Shown piece by piece: positions 55,010-63,930 of a stretch of 64,000 bases of DNA; position 1 is the first letter of the stretch; every line of letters starts with the position of its first letter. The notes beneath the pieces are model-generated. The model did not search any database. It saw only the letters and a program-made list of their open reading frames with translations, and was not told the DNA's origin. This DNA is from Streptomyces meridianus (GTDB taxonomy: Bacteria > Actinomycetota > Actinomycetes > Streptomycetales > Streptomycetaceae), in NCBI RefSeq assembly GCF_023703325.1, contig NZ_JAMQGM010000001.1, positions 299,745-363,744 on the forward strand, in the 5' to 3' direction. The position numbers and the translations under genes are program-made.

Positions 55010-55252
55010 ATGCCGACGAGCATCCTCGAGGGGGTCAACGACCTTCTCGATCTCGCCGAGGCACAGGGCTACGACTGGTTGCCGGAATACGCGCTCCGTT
55101 TCACCTCACCCGCCGAGGACGTCCGGAAGCAGGGACGTACGGCGGTCCTCCTCCAGTGCCCGGCCTGCCAGTCGTCGCATGTCGCCCAGGTGCTGGGTGA
55201 CAACGGCGGGATCTCGTACGTGTGCACGGCCTGCGGCCACAGCTGGAGCTGA
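55010..55252 (+). CDS. Small zinc-ribbon protein
   Basis: An 80-residue protein. A helical N-terminal half (SILEGVNDLLDLAEAQGYDW) is followed by a Cys4 zinc ribbon, CPAC at about 50-53 and CTAC at about 72-75. Such folds bind nucleic acid or act as adaptors. The ATG at 55010 has TGGAGGGAG six bases upstream; the adjacent GTG at 55007 is less well placed. The next gene starts three bases after the stop, so the two are co-translated. Confidence 0.82.
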   Translation: MPTSILEGVNDLLDLAEAQGYDWLPEYALRFTSPAEDVRKQGRTAVLLQCPACQSSHVAQVLGDNGGISYVCTACGHSWS

Positions 55253-55255
55253 CAC

Positions 55256-55489
55256 ATGGGTGCACACAGCCGGAAGTGCGACTGGTGCGGCAGCGGTACG
55301 CCCATCGTGCGTGACATGGAACCGCTCAACTGCGACTACCAGTACTGGTGCGAAGAATGCGCGCGGGCGCTGATCATAAAAGGCGACCCCATCGAGACCT
55401 ATCGCGAACTCGACGGGGAGCCGATCTACGGCAGGCTCCTGGACGAGCACTGCACCCTCAAGCGTTTCTACTCGTTCGCCACAGCCTGA
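55256..55489 (+). CDS. Small Cys4 zinc-binding protein
   Basis: A 77-residue protein with CDWC at about residues 8-11 and CEEC at about 32-35, followed by a conserved-looking DEHCTLKRFYSFATA end. It probably folds around one zinc ion with the adjacent zinc-ribbon protein as partner. No family name is recognised. Its last 32 bases overlap the 3' end of the convergent glycosyltransferase gene. Confidence 0.78.
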   Translation: MGAHSRKCDWCGSGTPIVRDMEPLNCDYQYWCEECARALIIKGDPIETYRELDGEPIYGRLLDEHCTLKRFYSFATA

Positions 55490-56738
55490 GCGAGAACCAG
55501 GCCGCCGCCAGGTACGCCACGCCGACGGCGGGATAGACCGCGGAACAGGCCAACTGCCACCAGTTCTGGTGCAGTTCGAGCCGCTGCGTTCCGCCGTGCG
55601 GCACCCACCACGGCACATAGCAGAAGAACGGCAGCGCTGTCGCGGCCGCCGCCCACCGGACCGGGGTGCCTCGCCCCGCCGCCTCCGACCCGATGAGCAG
55701 GACCAGCGGCACGCACCACACCCAGTGGTGCGTCCACGACACCGGGCTGACGAGCAGCGCGGTGACCGCGCAGCAGAGCACGGCCCGGGCGGGGCGTCGT
55801 GCGAGCAGGGCGGCGACGGCAACGCCCAGTCCGCACAGGGCCACCAGCAGCGCGAGCGCCCACCAGCTCGCCGGGTCGGGGTGATGCAGCAACCGGGCCG
55901 TGAGGCCGCGCAGGGACTGGTTCGCGGTGTCCTCCGCACGTCCGGCGCGCTCCGCGGCATAGAAGGTCGCCGTCCAGTAGCGCGCGGAGTCCCGCGGCAG
56001 GATCAGCCAGGCGACCGCGACGGTGGCGAAGAACGCCGCCGCGGCGCCGGCGGCCTTGCGCAGCAGTGGTTCGGGGGGACGTCCCGGAACGCCGTGCGGG
56101 TCGGCGCGGTGACGCCGCCTGCGTCCAACGGCCCCGGCCACGGCGAGGGCGACGGCGAAGAACGCGGGCGTGAGCTTGATGCCGGCGGCGACCCCGATGC
56201 CGACCCCGGCCCAGCGGTGGCCGTCGCGCCGGGTCATGTCCCAGAGCACGAGAACCGCGAGCAGCAGATTGACCTGGCCGTAGCGCAGCGTCGTCCACAC
56301 GGGTTCGCACCAGACGGCCGCGGCGGCGCAGAGAGCCGTCGGGCCGGGGGAGCGCGGCCTGGCCGGACAGCCGGCCAGGCGCAGGGAGAGATGGACGAGG
56401 GCGACGAGCAGCGCCAGGTTCCCGGCCGTGGCGAGGGCGCGCATCCCGGGAACGCCGAGCAAGGTCAGCGGGGTGAACAGCAGGGCCGCGAACGGCGGGT
56501 AGGTGTTCGGCAGGCCGGCCTCGGTCGCGCGCATGGCGTACAGCTCGCCGCCGGTGCGGACGGTGCGGCCCTCGGCCCGGTAGACCATCAGGTCGATCAT
56601 CGATACCCCGGCCGTCCGCTGGGCGACCCAGAACGCGGTGAAGGAGATCAGGCACAGCGTCAGGGCGAGGGCCGTCCGGCACCGTGCGGTGCGCAGGACG
56701 GGGAGGGCCGGGCCGGCCGGCGACTCCGATGCGGTCAC
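55458..56738 (-). CDS. GT87-type (DUF2029) membrane glycosyltransferase
   Basis: A 426-residue polytopic protein with about ten helices. The first outer loop carries DLMVYRAEGRTVRTGGELYA and NTYPPFAALLF, and LRYGQVNLLL follows later: the pattern of the actinobacterial GT87/DUF2029 alpha-mannosyltransferases that use polyprenyl-phosphate mannose. The GTG at 56738 (VTASESPAG) follows GGAGGC. The acceptor is unknown; a lipoglycan or glycoprotein role is inference. Confidence 0.85.
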   Translation of the reverse strand: MTASESPAGPALPVLRTARCRTALALTLCLISFTAFWVAQRTAGVSMIDLMVYRAEGRTVRTGGELYAMRATEAGLPNTYPPFAALLFTPLTLLGVPGMRALATAGNLALLVALVHLSLRLAGCPARPRSPGPTALCAAAAVWCEPVWTTLRYGQVNLLLAVLVLWDMTRRDGHRWAGVGIGVAAGIKLTPAFFAVALAVAGAVGRRRRHRADPHGVPGRPPEPLLRKAAGAAAAFFATVAVAWLILPRDSARYWTATFYAAERAGRAEDTANQSLRGLTARLLHHPDPASWWALALLVALCGLGVAVAALLARRPARAVLCCAVTALLVSPVSWTHHWVWCVPLVLLIGSEAAGRGTPVRWAAAATALPFFCYVPWWVPHGGTQRLELHQNWWQLACSAVYPAVGVAYLAAAWFSLRLWRTSRNA

Positions 56739-56926
56739 GTGCGGGCCTCCAGACCGGGAACCATCGTCCGGCATTCGGGGCAAATAGGGCGCAGGAGGGT
56801 GACCTTACCTCTGCCGGTGGGACGGAGGTGGCGCCGTCGGGTGTCGCGGCAGAACGATTTGGCGGAACGGCGCGGGATCCGTGTAAGGTTGGCGATGTTG
56901 CCCCGGGAAGCCGGGCAGCGGAACGA

Positions 56927-56999
56927 GGGGCTATAGCTCAGTTGGTAGAGCGCCTGCATGGCATGCAGGAGGTCAGGAGTTCAATTCTCCTTAGCTCCA
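56927..56999 (+). tRNA. tRNA-Ala (GGC), copy 2
   Basis: Identical in all 73 bases to the copy at 54809, with the same G3-U70 pair and anticodon GGC. The upstream region has TAAGGT at 56884-56889 as a possible -10. The flanks differ from copy 1. Confidence 0.97.
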
Positions 57000-57380
57000 C
57001 GGAACGATCGCTCGGCGGTTGTTCACTCACTTCCCGGAACCCCGGTGGGCGTCAGCGCCCGACCGGGGTTTCTGCGTTGTGGCAGGTGGGTGGAGCCCGC
57101 GCTGTTTCACGACGCCTGGGTCTGCCGCTGCCCCGGCGCATGGCGGGCGGGGTCGCCGGGGCTCCTGCCGGGCCTGGCGGGGACGGGGTCGCCGGGGCGT
57201 CATGGCGGCCGGTCCGGCAGCGTGCCGGCGTGGCCGAACCCGGCGGATTTCCGGGCCACTTCGACATCGCGCCGTTCCCTTTGGTCCGACGGCCCCACCG
57301 CGTCACGTCCGAAAATTCGTCGCCGCTCCACCGGCGGTGTGCCACTCTGGCTCATCTGCTCGTCGTTCCCGGAGGTTCGC
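57000..57380. other. Intergenic region downstream of tRNA-Ala copy 2
   Basis: About 380 bases without a clear gene. It begins with the tRNA terminator and includes two copies of GGGGTCGCCGGGGC (57149-57162 and 57185-57198). The rest gives no coding signal that I can support. Confidence 0.5.
57038..57070 (+). terminator. Terminator of tRNA-Ala copy 2
   Basis: AACCCCGGT/ACCGGGGTT with an inner GGGCG/CGCCC stem, followed by TTTCT. Confidence 0.8.
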
Positions 57381-57563
57381 ATGACAGAGAAGTCGGAACA
57401 GATCGACAACGAGAACGACCTGAAGCGCAAGTTCCAGGAGGCTCTCGAGCGCAAGGGCCAAGGGGCCCAGGCGCGGAAGGCGCAGGAGCAGGGCCGGTTG
57501 AGGGTGGGAGCGATGCAGGGCCCCGCGGCGCGCAAGCGCACCTTCCGCCGCAAGTCGGGCTGA
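57381..57563 (+). CDS. DUF5302-type small basic protein
   Basis: A 60-residue, highly charged protein, MTEKSEQIDNENDLKRKFQE followed by a helical ALERKGQGAQARKAQ and ending KRTFRRKSG. This is the pattern of the short DUF5302 proteins found across Streptomyces. The ATG has GGAGG upstream. The function is unknown; a basic C terminus would allow nucleic-acid contact. Confidence 0.82.
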   Translation: MTEKSEQIDNENDLKRKFQEALERKGQGAQARKAQEQGRLRVGAMQGPAARKRTFRRKSG

Positions 57564-57693
57564 CTCCGCCCGGGAGTCCCGGGCCGGACCCGTGGGCACG
57601 GCCGGGGCGCGGAGCGCCGGAGGTTGTCCGCACCCCCGGCCGTTGTCGCATCGAGGAGGGCGACGGCGGCCGGTGCGGACGGTTGCGCGAGGG

Positions 57694-58482
57694 TCAGGAC
57701 GCCGTCCCGTCGATGCGTACGGATGCACCGTGCTCCTCGCCCGGGAGACGACTGCGCAGCTCCGCGATCAGCGCTGACACCTGGTCGACCAGGTAGAAGT
57801 GCCCGCCCGGGAACACCTTCAGGTCGAACCCGCCCTCGGTGTGCCGCTGCCAGGCCCGGACCTCCGTCAGCAGGGCCCGCGGATCGTCGTCCCCGCCCAG
57901 GGCGGTGACCGGACAGCGCACGGACGCACCCGGGGAGCAGCGGTATCCCTCCACTGCGGCGTAGTCGCTGCGAACCGCAGGAAGGATCAGCTGCAGCAAT
58001 TCGTCGTCAGCGAGCAAGGCTGCGTCAGTCCCGGCCAGCTCCCGCAGTTCGGCGACGATTTCGGCGTCGTCCCGGCCCCGCCGGCCGGTCCAAGGGATCG
58101 ACGGAGCCGCCCGCCCGGAGGCGAACAGGCGCAGCGGGCTCAGACCGTCCGCCTCCATGCGACGGGCGACCTCGAAGGCGACGAGTGCGCCCATGCTGTG
58201 GCCGAACAGGGCGGTCGGCAGCTGCGACAGCAGTTTCTTCAGCGCGGCGTATGCCAGATCGGCGATGGTGGCGAGGTCGGTGGGGGCCTGCTCGGAGATC
58301 CGGTCCTGGCGGCCCGGGTACTGCACGGCCACGACCTCGGTGCCGGGGGCAAGCCGGGCCGACAGCGGATGGAAGAAGCTCGCCGCACCGCCGGCGTGCG
58401 GGAAGCACACGAGACGGGCCGTGGCGCCCCGTCCCGGGTGGTAGCGCCGGCCCCACCGGGCCTCGTCGGTAGCCGCTCTCAT
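57694..58482 (-). CDS. Type II thioesterase
   Basis: A 262-residue alpha/beta hydrolase: opening LVCFPHAGGAASFFHPLSAR, YPGRQDR, the nucleophile Ser96 in FGHSMGALVAFE and the catalytic His in FPGGHFYLVD. Such TEII enzymes clear misprimed carrier proteins in polyketide or nonribosomal peptide assembly. No PKS, NRPS or carrier protein gene is within the window. The ATG at 58482 has a GGGGGGAAG site. Confidence 0.87.
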   Translation of the reverse strand: MRAATDEARWGRRYHPGRGATARLVCFPHAGGAASFFHPLSARLAPGTEVVAVQYPGRQDRISEQAPTDLATIADLAYAALKKLLSQLPTALFGHSMGALVAFEVARRMEADGLSPLRLFASGRAAPSIPWTGRRGRDDAEIVAELRELAGTDAALLADDELLQLILPAVRSDYAAVEGYRCSPGASVRCPVTALGGDDDPRALLTEVRAWQRHTEGGFDLKVFPGGHFYLVDQVSALIAELRSRLPGEEHGASVRIDGTAS

Positions 58483-58781
58483 GCTTCCCCCCAGGGGTTG
58501 CCGGGCCCTGAGCGTCAGGGGCCTGCCTGTCGTCCGTGCCGCCGCGGTCGGAGTCCCGGGCGGGCGGCGTCACCTCGGGCCGGCCGGAGCGCGGCCGACC
58601 GCCGACGGTGACCCGGCACCCACCCTAAGCAGCGCCGGCGTCCGGCAAGCAGTGCTCGGGAAAAGCGAGTTGGATGCTCGTCGCGGAGGAGACAGCGGGC
58701 CGCAGCGGCGGGCGGGCCCGTCCGGCAGCGGCCGCAGTGCGGCGGGGTGCGTCTGTCCCGTCAGTGGGGCGGTGTCCGCCC

Positions 58782-58802
58782 TCCGGCCGCTCCGAGCGGC
58801 CG
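58782..58802. promoter_or_regulatory. 21-base perfect palindrome at the leuS promoter
   Basis: CCGGCCGCTC, a single C, and GAGCGGCCGG. It covers the expected -35 region of the leuS leader promoter, so it could be an operator; a hairpin is also possible. Confidence 0.5.
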
Positions 58803-58817
58803 GAAGGCACCCTGCGG

Positions 58818-58823
58818 TACCCT
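58818..58823 (+). promoter_or_regulatory. -10 box, leaderless leuS leader peptide
   Basis: TACCCT lies six bases before the leader ATG at 58830. Confidence 0.5.
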
Positions 58824-58829
58824 GACGCC

Positions 58830-58868
58830 ATGCGTGCCGTACGCCTTCTGCTTAGCGGGCCGCGCTGA
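58830..58868 (+). CDS. leuS leader peptide (Leu attenuator)
   Basis: A 12-residue frame, MRAVRLLLSGPR, with three consecutive Leu codons (CTT CTG CTT at 58845-58853), 141 bases before leuS. Two of the three Leu codons are CTT, uncommon in such GC-rich genes. A hairpin (58875-58898), a GCCGCGC/GCGCGGC pairing and an intrinsic terminator with a U-tract (58913-58941) follow. This is the layout of ribosome-mediated attenuation: stalling at scarce Leu-tRNA should prevent the terminator. The precise antiterminator was not resolved. Confidence 0.78.
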   Translation: MRAVRLLLSGPR

Positions 58869-58912
58869 TCAGTCCCGACGGGTGACGAACCCGGTCGGAG
58901 TCGGCGCGGCTT

Positions 58913-58941
58913 CCCCTCCTGTGCGAGGGGTCTTTTTGTTT
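58913..58941 (+). terminator. leuS attenuator terminator
   Basis: CCCCTC/GAGGGG with a six-base loop CTGTGC, followed by TCTTTTTGTTT. It is one of the few hairpins in the window with a genuine U-tract, and it lies between the leader peptide and leuS. Confidence 0.85.
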
Positions 58942-59009
58942 GAGGACGAATCCGCGAACAAGAGCCCGATGCCCGCAGGCACGAGACGATCGATGGAGCT
59001 TTGAGGACG

Positions 59010-61877
59010 ATGAGCGAGACCAATTCCGCCGCCGAGTCGGCCGCGCCGCACCGCTACACGGCCGTGACGGCCGCCGACATCGAGGCACGCTGGCAGGACT
59101 TCTGGGAGGCCGACGGCACCTACGAGGCGCCGAACCCGCGCGGCGCCCTGGAAGGGTCCGCGGAGATCGCCGCCCGGCCGAAGAAGTACATCATGGACAT
59201 GTTCCCGTACCCCTCGGGTGCGGGACTGCACGTCGGGCACCCGCTGGGCTACATCGCCACCGACGTCTACGCCCGGTTCAACCGCATGACCGGCCACAAC
59301 GTGCTGCACACCCTGGGCTTCGACGCCTTCGGCCTGCCCGCCGAGCAGTACGCCGTGCAGACCGGCACGCATCCCCGGGTGAGCACCGAGACGAACATCG
59401 AGAACATGCAGCGGCAACTGCGCCGGCTGGGACTGGGCCACGACACGCGGCGGTCGTTCGCGACGATCGACCCCGGCTACTACAAGTGGACCCAGTGGAT
59501 CTTCCTGCAGATCTTCAACTCCTGGTACGACCCCGAGGCGGACCGGGCCCGTCCGATCGACACGCTGGCCGAGCAGTTCGCCTCCGGCGCCCGCCCCACC
59601 CCCGACGGCCGGCCCTGGGACGAGCTGACCGCCGCCGAGCGCGCCGACGTCCTGGGCGGCTACCGGCTGGCGTACGCCTCCGACTCGCCGGTCAACTGGT
59701 GCCCGGGGCTGGGCACCGTGCTGGCCAACGAAGAGGTCACCGCCGACGGCCGCTCCGAGCGCGGCAACTTCCCCGTCTTCAAGGCGAAGCTGCGCCAGTG
59801 GCAGATGCGCATCACCGCCTACGCCGACCGGCTGCTGAACGACCTGGACGCACTGGACTGGCCGGACGCCATCAAGCTGCAGCAGCGCAACTGGATCGGC
59901 CGCTCCGAGGGCGCGCGCGTGCACTTCCCGGTCGACGGCGACAAGAAGATCACCGTGTTCACGACCCGCCAGGACACCCTGTTCGGTGCGACGTACATGG
60001 TCCTGGCGCCCGAGCACCCGCTGGTCGAGGACATCGTCCCGGACGCCTGGCCGGAGGGTACCCACGGCGTGTGGACCGGCGGCCACGCCACGCCCGCCGA
60101 GGCCGTCGCCGAATACCGCAAGCAGGCGGCGTCCAAGTCCGACGTCGAGCGACAGGCCGAGGCCAAGGACAAGACCGGTGTGTTCACGGGCGCGTTCGCG
60201 ACCAACCCGGTCAGCGGCGAGGCCGTCCCGGTCTTCATCGCCGACTACGTGCTGATGGGCTACGGCACCGGCGCGATCATGGCCGTCCCGGCCCACGACA
60301 GCCGGGACTTCGCCTTCGCCCGTGCCTTCGAGCTGCCCATGCGCTGCGTCGTGGAGCCGAGCGACGGCCGGGGCACCGACCCGGATGCCTGGGACGACGC
60401 CTTCGCCTCCTACGAAGCGAAGATCGTCAACTCCGCGAGTGACGCCGTCTCACTGGACGGGCTGGGGGTCGTCGAGGCGAAGGCCCGGATCACCGAGTGG
60501 CTGGCCACCGAGGGTATCGGCGAGGGCACCGTCAACTACCGTCTGCGCGACTGGCTGTTCAGCCGTCAGCGCTACTGGGGCGAGCCCTTCCCCATCGTCT
60601 ACGACGAGGAGGGCGTCGCCCACGCGCTGCCCGAGGAGATGCTGCCCGTCGAACTGCCCGAGGTCGACGACTACTCGCCGCGCACCTTCGACCCGGACGA
60701 CGCCGACACCTCGCCGGAGACACCTCTGTCCCGCAACGAGGACTGGGTCACCGTCGAACTGGACCTGGGCGACGGGGTCCGCCGCTACCGCCGCGAGACC
60801 AACACCATGCCCAACTGGGCCGGTTCCTGCTGGTACGAGCTGCGCTACCTGGACCCGTCCAACACCGGGCAGCTGGTCGACCCCGCCGTCGAGCAGTACT
60901 GGATGGGACCGCGCGACGGGCAGCCCGCGGGGGGCGTCGACCTGTACGTCGGCGGCGCCGAACACGCCGTCCTGCACCTGCTGTACGCGCGGTTCTGGCA
61001 CAAGGTGCTGTACGACCTGGGCCACATCTCGTCCTTCGAGCCGTTCCACAAGCTGTACAACCAGGGCATGATCCAGGCCTACGTCTACCGGGACGCGCGC
61101 GGCATCGCCGTGCCGGCCGCCGAGGTCGAGGAGCAGGACGGGAAGTACTTCCACAACGGCGAGCAGGTCACCCGGCTGCTGGGCAAGATGGGCAAGTCCC
61201 TGAAGAACGCCGTCACCCCGGACGAGATCTGCGCCGAGTACGGTGCCGACACGCTGCGCCTGTACGAGATGGCGATGGGGCCGCTGGACGTCTCCCGCCC
61301 GTGGGACACCCGCGCGGTCGTGGGCCAGTACCGGCTGCTGCAGCGGATGTGGCGGAACATCGTCGACGAGAGCAGCGGCGAGACCACCGTCACCGACGCC
61401 GAGCCCGACGAGGCCACACTGCGGGCGCTGCACAAGGCGATCGACGGCGTCACCCAGGACCTGGAGGGGCTGCGCTTCAACACGGCCATCGCCAAGGTCA
61501 CCGAGCTGAACAACCACCTGACCAAGGCGGGCGGCGCTGTTCCGAAGTCGGTCGCGGAGCGTCTGGTGCTGCTGATCGCGCCGCTGGCACCGCACATCGC
61601 CGAGGAGCTGTGGCACCGGCTGGGGCACACCTCGACCGTCGTGCACGAGTCGTTCCCCGTGGCCGATCCCGCGTACGTGCAGGACGAGACCGTCACCTGT
61701 GTCGTCCAGATCAAGGGCAAGGTCCGGGCCCGGCTGGAGGTCTCCCCGTCGATCACCGACGCCGATCTGGAGCAGCTGGCGCTGGGCGAGGGCGCAGTGC
61801 AGGCCGCCCTGGGCGGCGCGGACATCCGCAAGGTGATCGTCCGGGCGCCGAAGCTGGTCAACATCGTGCCGGCGTAG
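59010..61877 (+). CDS. leuS: Leucyl-tRNA synthetase
   Basis: Class I synthetase that charges tRNA-Leu. The 955-residue protein has [18 protein letters not shown] (HIGH motif) at about residues 65-82, the editing domain with [20 protein letters not shown], and the KMSKS equivalent GKMGKSLKN (KMGKS) at about 730. The ATG at 59010 ([10 protein letters not shown]) has GGAG and GAGGA elements upstream. A Leu leader peptide and terminator precede it, so expression probably responds to charged Leu-tRNA. Confidence 0.97.
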   Translation: MSETNSAAESAAPHRYTAVTAADIEARWQDFWEADGTYEAPNPRGALEGSAEIAARPKKYIMDMFPYPSGAGLHVGHPLGYIATDVYARFNRMTGHNVLHTLGFDAFGLPAEQYAVQTGTHPRVSTETNIENMQRQLRRLGLGHDTRRSFATIDPGYYKWTQWIFLQIFNSWYDPEADRARPIDTLAEQFASGARPTPDGRPWDELTAAERADVLGGYRLAYASDSPVNWCPGLGTVLANEEVTADGRSERGNFPVFKAKLRQWQMRITAYADRLLNDLDALDWPDAIKLQQRNWIGRSEGARVHFPVDGDKKITVFTTRQDTLFGATYMVLAPEHPLVEDIVPDAWPEGTHGVWTGGHATPAEAVAEYRKQAASKSDVERQAEAKDKTGVFTGAFATNPVSGEAVPVFIADYVLMGYGTGAIMAVPAHDSRDFAFARAFELPMRCVVEPSDGRGTDPDAWDDAFASYEAKIVNSASDAVSLDGLGVVEAKARITEWLATEGIGEGTVNYRLRDWLFSRQRYWGEPFPIVYDEEGVAHALPEEMLPVELPEVDDYSPRTFDPDDADTSPETPLSRNEDWVTVELDLGDGVRRYRRETNTMPNWAGSCWYELRYLDPSNTGQLVDPAVEQYWMGPRDGQPAGGVDLYVGGAEHAVLHLLYARFWHKVLYDLGHISSFEPFHKLYNQGMIQAYVYRDARGIAVPAAEVEEQDGKYFHNGEQVTRLLGKMGKSLKNAVTPDEICAEYGADTLRLYEMAMGPLDVSRPWDTRAVVGQYRLLQRMWRNIVDESSGETTVTDAEPDEATLRALHKAIDGVTQDLEGLRFNTAIAKVTELNNHLTKAGGAVPKSVAERLVLLIAPLAPHIAEELWHRLGHTSTVVHESFPVADPAYVQDETVTCVVQIKGKVRARLEVSPSITDADLEQLALGEGAVQAALGGADIRKVIVRAPKLVNIVPA

Positions 61878-61904
61878 TCCGGCGGCGCGCCGGGGACACC
61901 TAGT

Positions 61905-61945
61905 GGGCCGGCCGCGGGGACACCGAGGGAACCCGCGGCCGGCCC
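61905..61945 (+). terminator. leuS terminator
   Basis: GGGCCGGCCGCGGG pairs perfectly over 14 bp with CCCGCGGCCGGCCC around a 13-base loop. Confidence 0.82.
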
Positions 61946-62075
61946 GGGCCGTTTACGGTGGAAGAGCCCGGCGGCCCCGGTGGATGCGTGCGCACCTGCA
62001 CGACAGCCCGAGGGCCGGAGGAGCCGGACCGCGACCGACGACAGTCCGAGGGGACCGGACGAAGGAGGAGCAGCC

Positions 62076-62873
62076 GTGGAAGCTGTCATCGCAATCGTGG
62101 CGGTGCTCTTCGTCCTGTTCGTGGCCGTGGGAGCCTGGGCCGCCCTCAAGGTGATCACTGTCGCCAAGGCGGGCGTGGACCGGACGGTGTCCCAGGCGCG
62201 GCGAGCGGTCGAGGACACCACGTTGCGGGCCAAGCGCTACACCACGCCGGGGGCCGCGGGGGAGCTGGCGCGGCTGCGGTTGTCGCTGAGAGCCTCGATG
62301 AGGGCGACTCAGGAGGTGCTCGGCGCGGGGGCGCGGGAGGACGCGTCACTCGCCGAGGCCGTCGGCCTGTTCGAGCGGCTGAGCATGCACGGGCGCGAAC
62401 TCGACGCCGAACTGGGGCGTCTGGAGCGGGAACCGGACCGGCCCGCGCTCGACCGGCAACTGCCCGAGCTCCGCGAGCGGGTCGGCAGGGTGACGCACAG
62501 CGCGGACGCGCTGCGGTGGGCCGCGCAGGACCGGGCCCGGCGGTTCGCGAGCGACGAACTGAGTGATCTGAGCCGCCGGATCGACCTGGAGGCGGGTGCG
62601 CTGCGGCACTGGACGCACGGGCCCGAGCACGACGGGGGGCCGTTGGGGGTGGCCACGCGGGCGGCTCCGGACGGAGCAGCGGGCGGTACGGCGGGCAAGG
62701 CGTCCGACAGGGCGTCGGGCGATGCAGCGGGCGGGTCGGCAGCCAACAGCGGTCACCCCCGCCCCGCATGGGAGCAGCAGTCCGGTCCGCCGCCGGCGGT
62801 CACGGCCCGGGATCCCCGGCAGGAAACCGGAATGCCGTGGCGCAGAGCTCGCCGCCCCGAGAACACCGCATGA
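62076..62873 (+). CDS. Membrane-anchored helical protein
   Basis: A 265-residue protein. One N-terminal helix (residues 3-25, VIAIVAVLFVLFVAVGAWAA) is followed by a cytosolic, charged, largely helical region to about 185 that looks coiled-coil-like (RLRLSLRASMRATQEVL, ELDAELGRLEREPD). The last 80 residues are low-complexity Gly/Ala/Pro. The GTG at 62076 follows GAAGGAGGAG. I do not recognise the family; the layout suggests a membrane-tethered scaffold. Confidence 0.78.
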   Translation: MEAVIAIVAVLFVLFVAVGAWAALKVITVAKAGVDRTVSQARRAVEDTTLRAKRYTTPGAAGELARLRLSLRASMRATQEVLGAGAREDASLAEAVGLFERLSMHGRELDAELGRLEREPDRPALDRQLPELRERVGRVTHSADALRWAAQDRARRFASDELSDLSRRIDLEAGALRHWTHGPEHDGGPLGVATRAAPDGAAGGTAGKASDRASGDAAGGSAANSGHPRPAWEQQSGPPPAVTARDPRQETGMPWRRARRPENTA

Positions 62874-62926
62874 GCGGCCGGACCTGCACGGCCGGGCCCG
62901 CGCTGTCGGCCGTGCCCCGCCACCGA

Positions 62927-62932
62927 TAGCCT
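62927..62932 (+). promoter_or_regulatory. -10 box, leaderless start of degV
   Basis: TAGCCT lies seven bases before the ATG at 62940, with CTGTCG 18 bases upstream as a possible -35. Confidence 0.5.
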
Positions 62933-62939
62933 CGCTGTC

Positions 62940-63788
62940 ATGTCCCGCCATGTCGCGATCGTCACTGATTCCACGGCCTACTTGCCCCCGCAGGCGATGG
63001 CGCGGCACAACATCACGTCCGTGCCGCTGACTGTCGTGCTGGGCAACCGGGCGCTGGAAGAGGGCACCGAGATCTCCGCCCGGTCGCTCGCCCAGGCCCT
63101 GCAACGCCGTACCCCTGTCACCACTTCCCGGCCGGGCCCCGAGCTGTTCGCTGCCGCGTACCGGGCGGCGGCCGAGGCCGGGGCTCAGGGCATCGTGTCC
63201 CTCCACCTGTCCGCCGAGATGTCGGGGACGTACGACGCTGCGGTGCTCGCAGCGCGCGAAGCGCCGGTCCCGGTACGGGTGGTGGACACCGGCATGGTCG
63301 CCATGGCGCTCGGTTTCTGCGCGCTCGCGGCGGCGGAGGCGACCGAGGCGGGTGGCGGACTCGACGAGGCGGTGGCGGCGGCGGAGAAGCGGGCCGAGGG
63401 GACCTCTGCGTTCTTCTACGTGGACACGCTCGACTATCTGCGGCGCGGAGGCCGGATCGGCCCGGCCCAGGCGCTGTTCGGCTCGGCGCTGGCTGTGAAA
63501 CCCCTGCTGCAGCTGGCGGACGGCCGTATCGAGGCGCTGGAGAAGGTCCGGACGGCGTCGAGGGCCATCGCGCGGCTCGAGGAGATCGTCGTGGAGCGCG
63601 CCGGTGTGGGACCGGTCCACGTCGCGGTGCACCACCTGTCGGCGGGTGAGCGGGCGGCGGAGCTCGCGGAGCGGCTGCGAGAGCGGCTTCCCGGGCTCGA
63701 GGAGCTGCACGTCAGTGAGGTCGGTGCGGTGATCGGGGCGCACACGGGGCCGGGACTGTTGGGGGCCGTCGTCTCGTTGCGCGGCTGA
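62940..63788 (+). CDS. DegV family fatty-acid-binding protein
   Basis: A 282-residue protein with VTDSTAYLPPQAMARHNITS at the start, TSRPGPELFAAAYRAA and HLSAEMSGTYDAAVLAA in the middle, and RGGRIGPAQALFGSALAVKPLL later. DegV (FakB-like) proteins bind a fatty acid in a two-domain cleft and can present it to a kinase. No FakA gene is in the window. In Streptomyces, comEA commonly follows. Confidence 0.93.
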   Translation: MSRHVAIVTDSTAYLPPQAMARHNITSVPLTVVLGNRALEEGTEISARSLAQALQRRTPVTTSRPGPELFAAAYRAAAEAGAQGIVSLHLSAEMSGTYDAAVLAAREAPVPVRVVDTGMVAMALGFCALAAAEATEAGGGLDEAVAAAEKRAEGTSAFFYVDTLDYLRRGGRIGPAQALFGSALAVKPLLQLADGRIEALEKVRTASRAIARLEEIVVERAGVGPVHVAVHHLSAGERAAELAERLRERLPGLEELHVSEVGAVIGAHTGPGLLGAVVSLRG

Positions 63789-63817
63789 CGGCTGACGGCT
63801 GACGGCTGACGGCTGAC
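63783..63817 (+). repeat. Five tandem GGCTGAC heptamers
   Basis: Five exact copies of the seven-base unit GGCTGAC run over the degV stop codon and just past it. The unit supplies TGA in several frames. Confidence 0.9.
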
Positions 63818-63930
63818 GGACGGGGTCACGGGTCCGAGGGGGCGGCCGGGGCCGACGGCCGGGCGGACTGCGGGTGCTTGCCACGCGTCTCGGCTGAGGC
63901 CATATCGGCGGCGTTGGCCTGCCGAGCCGT

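Larger units (their letters stand above)
58483..58829. other. Region between the thioesterase and the leuS leader
   Basis: About 350 bases without a gene I can support. The last part holds the 21-base palindrome and -10 box of the leuS transcript. Confidence 0.5.

Noticed and set aside
57019..57384. Open frames between tRNA-Ala copy 2 and the DUF5302 gene
   Set aside because: They start inside the tRNA terminator or share low-complexity Arg/Gly composition; the DUF5302 frame is the supported gene.
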